NCBI GenBank assembly: GCA_965240325.2
Contig: OZ251231.1
Location: 1,364,001-1,428,000, forward strand
Direction of reading: 5' to 3'
From: Rebecca billardiae RCC1528
Lineage: Eukaryota > Haptophyta
Length of the DNA stretch: 64,000 nucleotides
Shown here: positions 54,211-64,000 of the stretch, piece after piece
Layout: the number at the start of each line of letters is the position of its first letter
How positions within the stretch are numbered: the first letter of the stretch is position 1
Made by a program: the position numbers and the translations under genes
Notes under the pieces: model-generated
What the model saw: the letters and a program-made list of their open reading frames with translations, nothing else
What the model was told of the DNA's origin: nothing
Databases searched by the model: none

Positions 54211-55402
54211 CAGCTCGAGGCCCTCGTCGGCAGCACCGCGCCGCGTGCACTGTCGCGTACGCGAGCGACCACAATTTTGGTCGCCCCGAGCCTTCGCTCC
54301 TGCGGAGATGCACCTCACGCGCACGGCAAAATGTTTCGCGCGGCGTGAGCGCTGCTCCGGCTCCCCACACGCTCGTCGCGCTCGCGCATCGGGGTGGAGG
54401 ACTGTGGTTGATTGATGATTGGCCCAGGCGTGCTGATCATGATTCATGAGGCTGCCGCCATATTATTCGGGCGAACAAAGAAGCGAGCGTTGAAGAGCGA
54501 GATGAGTACAGTATTGCACATAACTACTAGTATGAGATTCTTTCTTTCGTGAATAGCATATGAGCATACCTGAGATGGGTACAGTCAATATGCACCATTG
54601 GTCCGTTTTGAGTTCACACCACTTCGAGCCCATAGACGTATTTCATTACCGCTCATCAGCGGTAAAAATAAACTGTATGTAGTCTGAACACTGATTATTA
54701 TTAGACAGGTGAAACTCAGGCTTGATGGAATCGGGCGAATCCTCTCACGACGTGAACCTCGCGAGGTGGACGAGGCTGAAATTATGGCCCCTCGTCGACT
54801 TGTCGCCGACGAGAGGGCAACCTCGATCGTGATGTGCCTGGCAGCAGCCGTGCTTGCGAGCGCGCCTTGTGTACTGGGTGCGCCGTTGACCACAAACTCG
54901 GCAGCCCGCCCGGGAGGCGCGGAGGGCAGGGCCAGCAGTGTTGGGATCGTTGGCCGGTCATGCGCACGCGGAGGCTCGACCTGTTGGTCGGAGGCCGGCC
55001 TGGGCAGCGGCTGGGCGCTCATCATGATCTGAATGGCGACTCGTGCGCCGTCTGCCCGTCGTCTCCAAAGAGCTAGCATCAGTGTTGCCGCCATCAGTCC
55101 GTTGATAATACTACGACGACCGTGATGATGATCAGATCGATCGATACTGCTACTACTACTATATATATATACACGACTCGGCCGGTACAGTATACGTTAT
55201 ATATATATATACTACAGTCGGAGTCTAGCGCAGCTAGTCGCGTAGTATTGCACAGGCAGACTGGCGAAGGCCGACGAGAGCAGGCTGCATAGTGCATGCG
55301 CTGCGTGCGCCACCGCGCAGCCAATGTGAACGCAACGCCTTTTTCTCGCCCAGGCCGCGGCACGGGCACTCGGCTCTGTACATCTGCTGCAGCGCGGCGC
55401 CC
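54211..55402. other. Intergenic between the two TIR-receptor genes
   Basis: A frame on the minus strand (55094-54585, ATG start, 169 residues) and one on the plus strand (from the ATG at 54784, with a hydrophobic VMCLAAAVLASAPCVLG stretch) are present, but neither has recognisable content. TA tracts lie at 55160-55170 and 55198-55210. The part nearest 54210 is the likely promoter of the FG-GAP/TIR gene. Confidence 0.5.
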
Positions 55403-58400
55403 TCACACGCGACCCAGACTGTCGCCTTCTGCGCTCGTCGATGCCGCCGCCGCCGCCGCCGCGCCCGTGCCACAGCCGCGCAGGCGGAACATGCTGCCCG
55501 ACGACGAGCTGAACGCCGCCCGCGCGGATGCTCGTGCGCGGCGTTGCGACGGGCTGAGGGTGCCCGGTCTGGGCGGTGCGTGCCCGCGCGAGGCGCGCTG
55601 CACGCGCACACGCTTGTCCACGTCACCCGCGTTGCGCGCCTCCACGCGCAGCCTCGGCGGCAGCGCGCGGCGGGCGTCCCCAGCGCCGCGCGGCGCGGGC
55701 GCCCGCTCCTCCCAAGGCAGCCAGCGGCACAGCGTGCTGTGAGTGCCGCCGATGGGCCGCAGGCTGTGCAGCACGGCCCGCACCTGCGCGTACTGCAGCT
55801 CGGAGCTGCCGTGCGGCGCGAACGGGAGCGCGATCACCTTGAGCACGTGCTCGAGCGCCGCCTGCACCTCGGGCGGCGAGATCCCGTGCCGCTCGAGGTA
55901 CGCCCAACCCTTGGCTGAGAAGACGGCTCGGCGCTGCAGCTGCTCCATCCACGCGGCGCCGTACGCGCTGAAGTCGAAGCCGCCGCCGATCGCGAGGATG
56001 GGCACGGTGTGCACGCCGAGCTTGTGCGCCAGCGCAATCGTGCACACGCTCGGCGCGTCCTCGAACAGGCCGGCGCCGAGCAGCACGAGCAGGTTGGGCG
56101 CGGACGCGAGCCGGGTCACTCGGTCGCGGACCCAAGCCTCAGCGCTGCCGAACGGGCCGGCCTCTGCTGATCCAGCGCCCTCCGCTTCCGTGCCGTCGGC
56201 CTCCGAGCCGCCGGGGCGCGGGGAGCGGCGGAAGCCGGCCGCGCTCAGGTGCGCAGCCGGCGCGAGCACGGAGCGCGCGCCCGCTGCGCCCAGGTGCGCG
56301 ACCGGCGCGAGCACGGAGCGCGCGCCGCGCTCCGCAGCGCTCGTCACCGCCGCGAGCCCGCTCGCAAAGTCGCTGCCGCGGCGCTCGGCCGCGGGCGCGC
56401 CCTCGGGCGGCGGCGGTGGCTGCAGCGGCGGCGGCGGCGGCAGCCCGTCAGGTGGGAGTGGTTCCATCGGAGGATGCCGCGGTGGCGATGGCGTCGGCGG
56501 CGCCCCCTCCGATTGCAGTGCCTCGAGCGGAGCGAGCCGCTGCGGCTGCGGCTGCGGCGGCGGCGGCGGCTGCGGCGGCGACAGCGGTGGCGGTGGCTTG
56601 AGCGGCGGCGGCGGTGCGGCCACCGCGTCAGCCGCGGGCCCCACGCACGCGCCGCACGAGGCCTCGCCGCCCTCCCCACCCTCGCCATGCCGCCGCTCCT
56701 CCTCCGGCAGCCGCCACTCGCGCTGCGAGAGCGCGAGCACGCCGCGGTACGGGGCCATCAGCCGGCGCGCGCCGTACCGGTGGTGGACGGCGAGGATGAG
56801 CTTGATCACGTGCGCGTTGCACAGGTCCCGGGGCGAGCAGACGAGCAGCGCGAGCGTCGAGCTCAGCTCGGACGGCCCGAGCGACGGCCTGATCCACCGG
56901 CGGCACACCGGCGCCGTGTTGAGCTCCAGCGGCGCGCTCGCGAGCACCTGCGCGCGCGCGTCGCTCAGAAAGTCGGCACGGAATCGCATGAGCGCGGCCG
57001 CCGCGTTTGGCTGCACAAAGTCGGAGTAGGCGGGGCGCTGGGTGCGGGGCGGCGCCGTCGTTGCGGCCCGCGCCGCCGCCGCGGGCGCGACGGCGCGCCG
57101 CCCGGCCTCCTCCGCGCCCGCGCTCTCCACCGCGAGCTCGCGCACAGCGCCGCGCGCGCTCGCTGCAGCCCGCTTTGGCCGTAGGCGCGGCCGCGTGACT
57201 GGCGACGGCCGCGGCCGCGTCAGCGAGGCCGAGCGCGGCTGCGCGGAGCCGAGCTCGATGACGCGGCGCGCGATGCGCTCGGCCTGCGCCCACTGCCGCT
57301 CCTCCGGCCCGCTCCGCTCGAACTCGAGCCTCGGCTCGAGCGCCGAGAGCGACGCCAGCGCCTCGCGCACCTGCGGCTCACTCGCGCCCGTCTGCTCGGT
57401 CACGATGCCGAGCCCTTCCGCGCCGAGGGCGGCGAGGGTGGCGGAGATGGCGTCGGCGTGGGCGGGCGGGAGGTGGAGCGGCGCGCGGCGGCACGCGGTG
57501 TCGTACATCCACACCGGCACGAGCGGCTTCCCCAGCATCCACGCCGCCACCACCTCGCACATCACCCACGGCCGGTGCAGCACGCTCGGCGAGCACAGCA
57601 GCACGACCACGCGCGAGCGCACCACCGAGCGGAGCAACTCGCTCAGGTCGACGAGGTCGTCCGAGTCGAGGAAGATGGGCACGGTGGGCGGCGCGCCCGC
57701 GCGCGCGGCCGCGCCCGACCCTTTCGCCGGCAGCACGAGCTGGCGCAGCAGGTGCTTGAGCAGCCGCGCCGCGTCGCCCTCGTCGCCCTTGTAGTGAGAC
57801 AGGAAAATGCACGGCGGCATGTTGGCCGGCGTGGCGCGCGACTCGCGCGCGTGCACGTCGGCGAGGGTGCGCGTGCGCTCGCGCACGGCGCGCGCGAGGA
57901 GCGGCGTGCACACGCACGCGCACGCGCACGCGCCCAGCGCGAGCGCGATCAGCGTGAGCGCCGGCAGCTCGGTCACCACGCGCACGCCACCCGGCTCGGC
58001 GTCGGCGGCCTCGTCGGCGCCGCTGTTGCCGCCGCCGCGGCTGTCGTCGGGCGCGGCCGCGACGTCGGGCTCGACTTCGTACTCGGCGGACCACCAGAAG
58101 CCGAGCGGCATCATCTCCCGCTCGGGCGGGTACTGGCTCTTGTCTGTCTCGAAGTGCACGAGCACGCCGCGCTGCTGCGCCGGCGGCAGCGCGCCAAACA
58201 GCGCGTGCGAGCGCACCGCCTCGGCCGCGGCGCCGCCGGGCGCGAGCAGCTCGGCCGCTCCGAGGAAGAGGGTGGTCGGGCTGGCGCAGTCGACGCCCCA
58301 GAAGCCGGGCCTGCACTCGCACTGCCCCGGCGTGCCCGTCGCGTAGATCGCGTTCGCGCACACGCCCTGGTTGCGGCACTCCTGGTCGGCGAAGCAAAAG

Positions 58401-61203
58401 TCGCCGCCTCGCCACACCAGCCCGACGTGCGTGACGGATGCGGACAGGTCGGTGACGACCGTCGCGTCGAGGAAGGGCTCGGGCCGGTAGCGCGCGGCGT
58501 CGAGCAGGCCGAAGCGGAGACCGCGGAGCGCGCGCGGCGCGCCGTCCGCGCGCGACGACGCGACCGTCGCCGGCGGCGCGATCGCCCAGCGGCAGTCGAG
58601 CGAGTGCCAGTTGGTGGCCGCGGCGGCGCCGCCCGCGGCGCGCTCGGCTGGCGGCCACGACCAGAGCTCGCCCTCGCGCGCCGTGTGCAGCACGGGCAGG
58701 CCCGGGAGGCACGCGGCGGCCCAGCAGTTGTCGCCGTACCGGCCCGCGTCGCACTCGCACGTGCCGTCCGCGCGGCACGTCCCCGCGCCGCTGCACACCT
58801 CGCCGCCCGCCGCCTGCGCGCACCCGGCGCCGCCGGCGTCGCGCGCCCAGAAGCGCGCGTCGAAGCGCGAGGGCGCCGACACCTCCGAGGCGCGCAGCGT
58901 GAGGAGCATCTCGACGCGGCCGTCGGGGCTGCCGCCGCCCGCCGCGGCGGCGATCTCGAGCTGCAGCCGCGTCGGCGAGATCGCCGTGGGCAGCTCGTGC
59001 CGCGAGAAGTTGCCCGAGAGCGAGACGACGAGCGCGTCGAGCAGCGGCGCGCGCCCCGCGTACACGTTGATGTGCGCGGCCGACGGCAGCACGTCGATGG
59101 CGTCGAAGTCGAGGACGGGGAGCGAGCCGGGCGGCGCGGAGAGGACCCAGCGGCACTCAGCCGTGCGCAGCGCCGCGTACCCCGGCAGGCTGTACGACCC
59201 GTCCGTCAGGCCGTACGCCGCCTCGCCGGGCGCGCGCCGCGCCTCGACCGTGCCCATGCACCGGCCCGCGCCGCACGCCGAGCCGTAGAAGCCGCCGTCG
59301 CACTCGCACGCGAGGCCGTCGGGCGCGCACTCGCCGTGGCCGCTGCACGAGGCGGCGCGCGAGACGCACGCGGACGCGCTCACGTTGAGCGCCACGCCCT
59401 GCTGCACCCAGCCGCCCAGCGGCTGGTACACGTGGTCGTCGAGCTGCAGCACGATCAGCAGCGGCGGCGGCGCGAGCACGGCGAGAGGCGCGAGCACCGC
59501 GCGCGAGTCCTCGCCGCGCTCGGCGGCGCGGGCGGAGATCATGCCGGTGTAGTCGGCGACGAGCGTGGCGTTGCCCGCGCGCGCCGCCTGCGCCGCCGCC
59601 CACGCCTGCGCCACGCCGTCGCGCGCCTGCTCCGCCGAGAGCTCCACGCGCGCGGCCGCGAGCGCGCCCGGTCCGGAGAAGACGCGCAGCGTGTCCGTCA
59701 GCACATCGAGCGCGAGCAGGGAGAGCTCGACGCGGACGAGGTCGGCGGCGGAGGCGCGGACGAGCACCGCGCAGGTGCGCGCGGTGCGGTTGGACGCGCT
59801 GCTCGCGAGCATCGACACCCAGTGCGCGCCGCCCACCGACGCGCCGCCCAGCTCGAGCTCGGCCACGTGCGCGCGGTTGCAGCCGGCGTCGTCGGCGCCG
59901 GCCGCCAGCGGCGCGCCCTCCGAGTCGGAGAGGCTGAGCCGCTCGAGGAGCGCGTCGGACGGCACGGGCCCGGCGAGCTCGGCCGCCTCGGGCAGCCCCT
60001 CCAGCCGCGCCTCCAGCGCGGCGCGCACCCAGCGCGCGTCAAACCAGCCGGCCACGTCCTCCCCCGCGCGCCTCGCAAGCAGCTTCTGCTCGAGGATGAA
60101 GTCGAGGACGTTGGCCGCCTCGGCGAGGAGGCCGGCGCCGAACCACGCGGCGGAGAGCTGCGTGCGCGCCGAGACGAACGTGTACTGCCGTAGCCCGATC
60201 GGCTCGTCGCGCACCATCGCGCGCGCCTCCGCCTCCTCGGCGGCGGTGAGGTTGAGCGTGCGCGCGCTCACGTTGAGCGCGCGCGCCAGCCAGCGCTGCG
60301 CGTCGACGCCCGCGCGCCGCCGCCCTGCGAGAGCGCGTCGGCGTGCCGGCGCGCGTGGACGAGCGCGGCCACGTTGAGCGCCGCGGCCCCCTCGAACACC
60401 GTCCAGCCCGCGCGCGCGCCGCCCTCCTCCTCCTCGTCCCCGCCGCCCGGCAGCTCCCACGCCATCGGCTCGACGCGCAGGCTGCGCTCCGCCGCGTCCG
60501 CGACGCGGACGAAGCGCTGGACGGCCTCGGGGTGGTCGCGGGCGAAGGCGTCGCGCGCGACGACGATGTTGAATGCGCGCCGCCCCCACGCGCCCAGCTG
60601 CCCCGACGTGATCACCACGTGCCCGCCCGCCCTGGTCACGTGCTCGAGCGCCGTGCCCCACGTGAACGCCGCGTCGATCTCGCCCTCGTCCCACGCGCGC
60701 TCGATGGCGTCGGGGTCGAGGAAGCGGATGTCGACGCGCGACGGCGGGATCGAGAGGATGTCGAGCAGGAAGAGCAGGTGGTAGTGCACCGTCGAGTGCC
60801 GGCTCACAGCCACCACCTTGCCGCTCAGGTGCGTCGGGTTGACGATGCCCGAGCCCGCGCGCGCCACGAGCGCGGACGTGCCGCCCGCCTCGGAGAGGAT
60901 GTATATGGCGGTGAAGCGCAGGCGACGCGCGGTGCCGAGCACCCACGGTGGGCTGCCCACGACCGAGATGTCCAGGTCCTCCGCCTGAAGCATCGCGTTG
61001 GCATGAGCCCCCGTCTGCATGTTGTAGAACGAGAAGCGGTACGAGTGGTTGGTGCCCTCGAAGTCGAGGAGGCGGTACGTGGCGATGGCGGCGAGCGGGG
61101 TGGTCTCGGAGAAGAAGGCGCCCACGTTCACGCGCACCACGCCCGCAAGCGCCACCGCCGGCGCGAGCAGCAGCGCCACGCCGCGCAGCATCCCACCGCG
61201 CAT
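55403..61203 (-). CDS. TauA-like solute-binding / CUB-EGF / single-span / TIR receptor-like protein (frame break near 60320)
   Basis: About 1,930 residues. The ATG at 61203 starts a signal peptide (VALLLAPAVALAG); 61290 is an alternative. Residues ~22-400 resemble bacterial TauA/SsuA-type sulfonate-binding proteins: VGSPPWVL, STVHYHLLFLL, DPDAIERAWDEGEIDAAF, GQLGAWGRRAFNIVVA and a C-terminal LDFILEQ helix region. The frame shifts near 60310-60330 in a GGC-rich stretch; TauA-like sequence continues on the other side, so this is one gene with an indel (assembly error or true lesion). Then come three EGF-like modules (~609-645, 791-834, 931-973) alternating with CUB-like segments (CRWVLSAPPG, CRWAIAPP), one membrane span (~1076-1104) and a TIR domain (~1128-1300). 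The TIR keeps IFLSHYKGDEG, FLDSDDLVDLSELLRSV, VVVLLCSPSVL and RPWVMCEVV, whose Glu matches the catalytic position of TIR NADases. A long Pro-rich tail ends with a degenerate TIR-like segment (VPILAIGGGFDF). Extracellular amino-sulfonate sensing is a hypothesis. Confidence 0.82.
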
Positions 61204-61454
61204 GATACCCGCCCGCGGTTGGAAGGGTGTCGGACGGACAGCTGGTGAGCGCAAGGCGAGCCGAACCGACGTCGTAGAATGGCGGGCCATAATTCTACAG
61301 TACGTGTCTTCGGCGCGATCTCGATCTCACCAGCCTGAGATCGCCCTTGCCAATCTGAAATCGAGCCGGATCTCTCGGGTGGGGAAAGGGGAAGGTGTCC
61401 TGTCCAGCGGAGGACAGGGCGGTGGCAACGGCGTGCAGAACTCGGCTCTCGGCA
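61204..61454. promoter_or_regulatory. Shared divergent promoter region of the TauA-TIR and WD40-kinase genes
   Basis: Only 251 bp separate the chosen start codons (164 bp if the TIR gene starts at 61290). The stretch contains two GATCTCA.C/CTGAGATCGC-type elements (about 61318-61340) in inverted arrangement. No TATA box is obvious. The function is inferred from geometry alone. Confidence 0.4.
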
Positions 61455-64000
61455 ATGTCGACTGCATGCGTGCACACCCTGCCCGGTGGCGGAGAATGTT
61501 CATGCGTGGCGATCTCCGTGGCCGACGGCGGCTGTCGCTGGGCTGTGGCCGTGCGCGGCGACCAATATCTTTGGCTCTACGACCTGCAGGCGGGCAAACT
61601 CGTGCGCACGATTGATGCCGGGTTTGGTGCGGGGATAACGTCTCTCGCACTCTCGAGCGCCGACGGGGGCTGGCGTTGGGTCGTGTGTGGCAATGGTCGT
61701 GGCGATCATTCTCGTAGTGGCTGGGTCTGGCTCTGGGACCTCGAGTCTTGCACGCGTGTGCTCGAGTTCGAACCTGAGTTCGATTCCAGTTGCTGCAACC
61801 GTCCATTGGGAGTGGCACGGCTGGCGATCTCTGCTGCGGACGGTGGTGCTCGATGGGCCGTTCGCTTGACAGCGCGCGAGCCGCAGTGGCTCGATTTGCA
61901 GTCGGGCGAGAGGAAGCGCATGCACCTCCCGTCTGACATGAACTGGGGGGGCAGGGACTACAAGTCGTGGTGGGGGGCGCCAGCAGGAGGACGCTGGCAG
62001 GTCCTCTGCGACCCCCACAAGAGAGACCAGCTCTCCGTCTGGGACCTGGAGCGCCTCACGCAGGTGTGCGTGATCCAGAACGACGTCAAGATGATCGCTC
62101 ATCAGGTGCCGATCTCCATCGTGGACGGGCTGTGCCGCTGGGCTGTGTCCACGTGCGAGCAGAGGCGGCTCTACTTGTGGGACCTCTCCTCGGGCGCGTG
62201 CGTGCGCTCGGTCGACGCCGACAGAGGCAGCGGCGTGACCAAGCTGACGCTCTCCGACGCCGATGGCGGCTGCCGCTGGGTGCTGTGCGGCACAGCCAAC
62301 GGCCAGTTGGGGCTGTGGGACATGCAGGCGGGCGAGTGTGTGCGCACGCTCGAGGGCCACACGGGCGCGATCACAGAGCTGCAGTTCTCGAGCGCGGACG
62401 GCGGCTGCCGCTGGGCGCTATCCGGATCGCAGGACGGCACTCTGCGGCTGTGGTCCCTCGCCATGCCCACCCGCGCTGCGCGCCCGATATGCGGGCTGCC
62501 AGTGCGACCATGTGCTGGCGTGGTCGAGGCGATGGATGCGCTGAGGTGGGCAAGCGCGCGCGCGCGCAAGGCGCTCTCGGCCGCTCTGGACACGATTCGC
62601 GCGCGCACCAACGGGAAGAGCCCGCCCGACGTCACGCTGATCAAGCGACGCGACGCGCTGCGTGCCGAGCTGTGCGCCGCCCTCGAGGCGCAGAGCGCTT
62701 CGGCGCGAGCCGCGCTCGCCGACGCGCGCGCGCAGGCGGAGGCTCTGCGAGGCGAGGCGCGCGCGCTGCTCGCCGCGCTCGAGCTGAGCGAGACGGCCGC
62801 GGAGCCGCTGGCGTCTGGGGCGACGCTGGCATCGTCGCTCTCCCTGTGCATCGGCCGCGCCATCCGCGCGCACGACCAGGCGTCAGCAGCTGACCTCGCT
62901 GGGCGTGGGGCCGTGAGGGCCGCTTGGCACGCGGTGCACGCGGCGGTGGCGCTCGCCGCAGCCGCGGCGCACACCAGTCCAGGGAACTCGGCACTCGCGT
63001 CCGCGTGGGCGCGGGCCATCCCCATACTTCACGCGGCTGTGGCAGCGCCTGCGGCTGAGGCCTCGCTCGCCGACGTAGCTCTCGCCCACGCGAGCGCGTG
63101 CGACGAGCTCGCGGCCACGGCGGACGCCGCACGCGGCCTCGCTCGCGAGGTGGCCAGCGAGGCGGAGGCGGAGCTGCGCACGGCGCGCGCGCTGCCGACG
63201 ACTGAGATCGCGCACGGCCTGGAGCTTCGCGAGAGCGAAGGCGCGGCGCGCCGAGCGAGGCGCGCGCTCCGCGACGCACGGCGCACGCTGGAGGACGCGC
63301 ACGAGGACAGCGGCGACGTCGACGCGGCGCAGCGAGCGCTCGTCGACGCACGGCGCGCCGCGCAGCGCGCGCAGCGCGTACACGAGGCAGCCGTCGCGCG
63401 CCTCTTCGAGTGGGCTGCCGGACCGTTCCCCGAGCTGCCGGGCATTCTGCCTGAGATCTTTGGCGGCGGCGGGGAGGCGCTGCCGCCGGGCGCGCGCGCC
63501 GGCCTGCTGCACGGGCGCTCGCTCGAGCAGTACGAGCGCATCACGTGGCCCGACGGCGCGGAGCCGCCGCGTGGGCGGCACGAGGTGCTGCCGTGCACGT
63601 ACGCGGCCGAGCGCGTCGTGCTCAAGGCGTACCCGCTGGCGCGCGACTCGGAGCGGCGGGCGCTGGAGCGCGAGGCGGCCATCGTGCGCGCGCACCCGCA
63701 CCCACACGTCGCGCGCGTGCACGGCGTCTTCAGCTGCGCGCCCAGCGGCGCGGCTGAGTGGCGCGCGTACGTGCAGACGCCCCTCTACTCGGGCGGCGCG
63801 CTGAGCGGCTGGCTCGAGCGCGAAGCGACAGCGCCGCCCGAGGCTGTGCGCGGCGTGGCGCCCTGCGCGCTCCTCGACCCGAGCCATGCGCGCGTCGCCA
63901 CCACGCGCGTCTGCGCGCTGCGCCACCTCGTCGCCGCGCTCGCGCATCTGCACGCGCACGGCATCGTCCACGCCGACGTCAAGCTCGAGAACGCCTTTGT
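61455..64000 (+). CDS. WD40 propeller - coiled coil - protein kinase, 3' end beyond the window
   Basis: Open from the ATG at 61455 to the window edge (848 codons, no stop). Residues ~1-335 form about seven WD40-type blades, most with an unusual inner phrase (ADGGCRW or close variants) followed by WLWDL/LYLWDLSSG/LRLWSL ends. Residues ~345-660 are Ala/Arg/Glu-rich with coiled-coil character. A protein kinase domain starts near 680: the VAIK-type lysine is in RVVLKAY (~723), the alpha-C glutamate in ALEREAAIV, a hinge-like stretch reads VQTPLYSGGALSGWL, and the catalytic loop is HGIVHADVKLEN (~834-845) with Ala in place of the Arg of HRD. This makes it a non-RD Ser/Thr-type kinase. The DFG motif would lie just outside the window. 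No intron is needed. Head-to-head with the TauA-TIR gene, suggesting co-expression. Substrate unknown. Confidence 0.88.
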   Translation, partial: MSTACVHTLPGGGECSCVAISVADGGCRWAVAVRGDQYLWLYDLQAGKLVRTIDAGFGAGITSLALSSADGGWRWVVCGNGRGDHSRSGWVWLWDLESCTRVLEFEPEFDSSCCNRPLGVARLAISAADGGARWAVRLTAREPQWLDLQSGERKRMHLPSDMNWGGRDYKSWWGAPAGGRWQVLCDPHKRDQLSVWDLERLTQVCVIQNDVKMIAHQVPISIVDGLCRWAVSTCEQRRLYLWDLSSGACVRSVDADRGSGVTKLTLSDADGGCRWVLCGTANGQLGLWDMQAGECVRTLEGHTGAITELQFSSADGGCRWALSGSQDGTLRLWSLAMPTRAARPICGLPVRPCAGVVEAMDALRWASARARKALSAALDTIRARTNGKSPPDVTLIKRRDALRAELCAALEAQSASARAALADARAQAEALRGEARALLAALELSETAAEPLASGATLASSLSLCIGRAIRAHDQASAADLAGRGAVRAAWHAVHAAVALAAAAAHTSPGNSALASAWARAIPILHAAVAAPAAEASLADVALAHASACDELAATADAARGLAREVASEAEAELRTARALPTTEIAHGLELRESEGAARRARRALRDARRTLEDAHEDSGDVDAAQRALVDARRAAQRAQRVHEAAVARLFEWAAGPFPELPGILPEIFGGGGEALPPGARAGLLHGRSLEQYERITWPDGAEPPRGRHEVLPCTYAAERVVLKAYPLARDSERRALEREAAIVRAHPHPHVARVHGVFSCAPSGAAEWRAYVQTPLYSGGALSGWLEREATAPPEAVRGVAPCALLDPSHARVATTRVCALRHLVAALAHLHAHGIVHADVKLENAF

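Noticed and set aside
57458-60193. 911-residue plus-strand frame opposite the TauA-TIR gene
   Set aside because: Antisense shadow with Arg/Ala/His composition; the minus strand carries the EGF, CUB and TIR motifs.
60330-60946. Upstream part of the long minus-strand frame that begins at 60946
   Set aside because: In this interval that frame gives His/Arg/Ala-rich noise, while the neighbouring frame gives clear TauA-like protein; the gene switches frame near 60320.

Overview
This is nuclear DNA of a eukaryotic microalga with a secondary plastid, most likely a haptophyte; a stramenopile alga cannot be excluded. Evidence: very GC-rich coding sequence with short GT-AG introns, a uroporphyrinogen decarboxylase with an N-terminal signal plus transit-like leader, a flagellar-type PG-rich repeat protein, EsV-1-7 cysteine repeats, a hybrid histidine kinase, and pherophorin-like proline/serine linkers in a surface receptor. 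All reading was by eye; no database search was made.

Layout. 0-20 kb is gene-sparse and repeat-rich: two paralogous EsV-1-7 repeat genes (3.2-4.8 and 8.8-10.0 kb), a DnaJ gene, an ARF-type GTPase, a dienelactone hydrolase head-to-head with a Frag1/DRAM-like membrane protein, then about 4.6 kb of repeats including a 1.36-kb element with 55-bp terminal inverted repeats and a GC-rich minisatellite. 19-29 kb holds housekeeping genes: an ROK sugar kinase head-to-head with a large MYND-finger protein, a hotdog thioesterase, plastid UROD and an STPGR protein. 32.5-35.6 kb is a membrane hybrid histidine kinase. 36-41.5 kb is repeat-dominated, including two 462-bp direct repeats that look identical. 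41.7-44.2 kb encodes an IQ-motif protein.

The last 19 kb is the most interesting part. Two adjacent same-strand genes encode transmembrane receptors with cytoplasmic TIR domains. One (55.4-61.2 kb) has a bacterial TauA/sulfonate-binding-like ectodomain, CUB/EGF-like modules, one membrane span and a TIR domain retaining the glutamate position used by TIR NADases. The other (45.0-54.2 kb, 4 exons, about 2,908 residues) has two FG-GAP beta-propellers on proline-rich stalks, a TIG-like domain, a Cys-rich module, 8-9 membrane spans and a TIR domain that appears to lack this glutamate. Head-to-head with the first is a WD40-coiled coil-protein kinase gene that runs off the right edge. Together they look like a surface-sensing and signalling cluster. 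Function is inferred from domains only.

Twelve of the thirteen introns I could place start with GTGCG rather than GTRAGT, an apparent splice-site preference of this genome.
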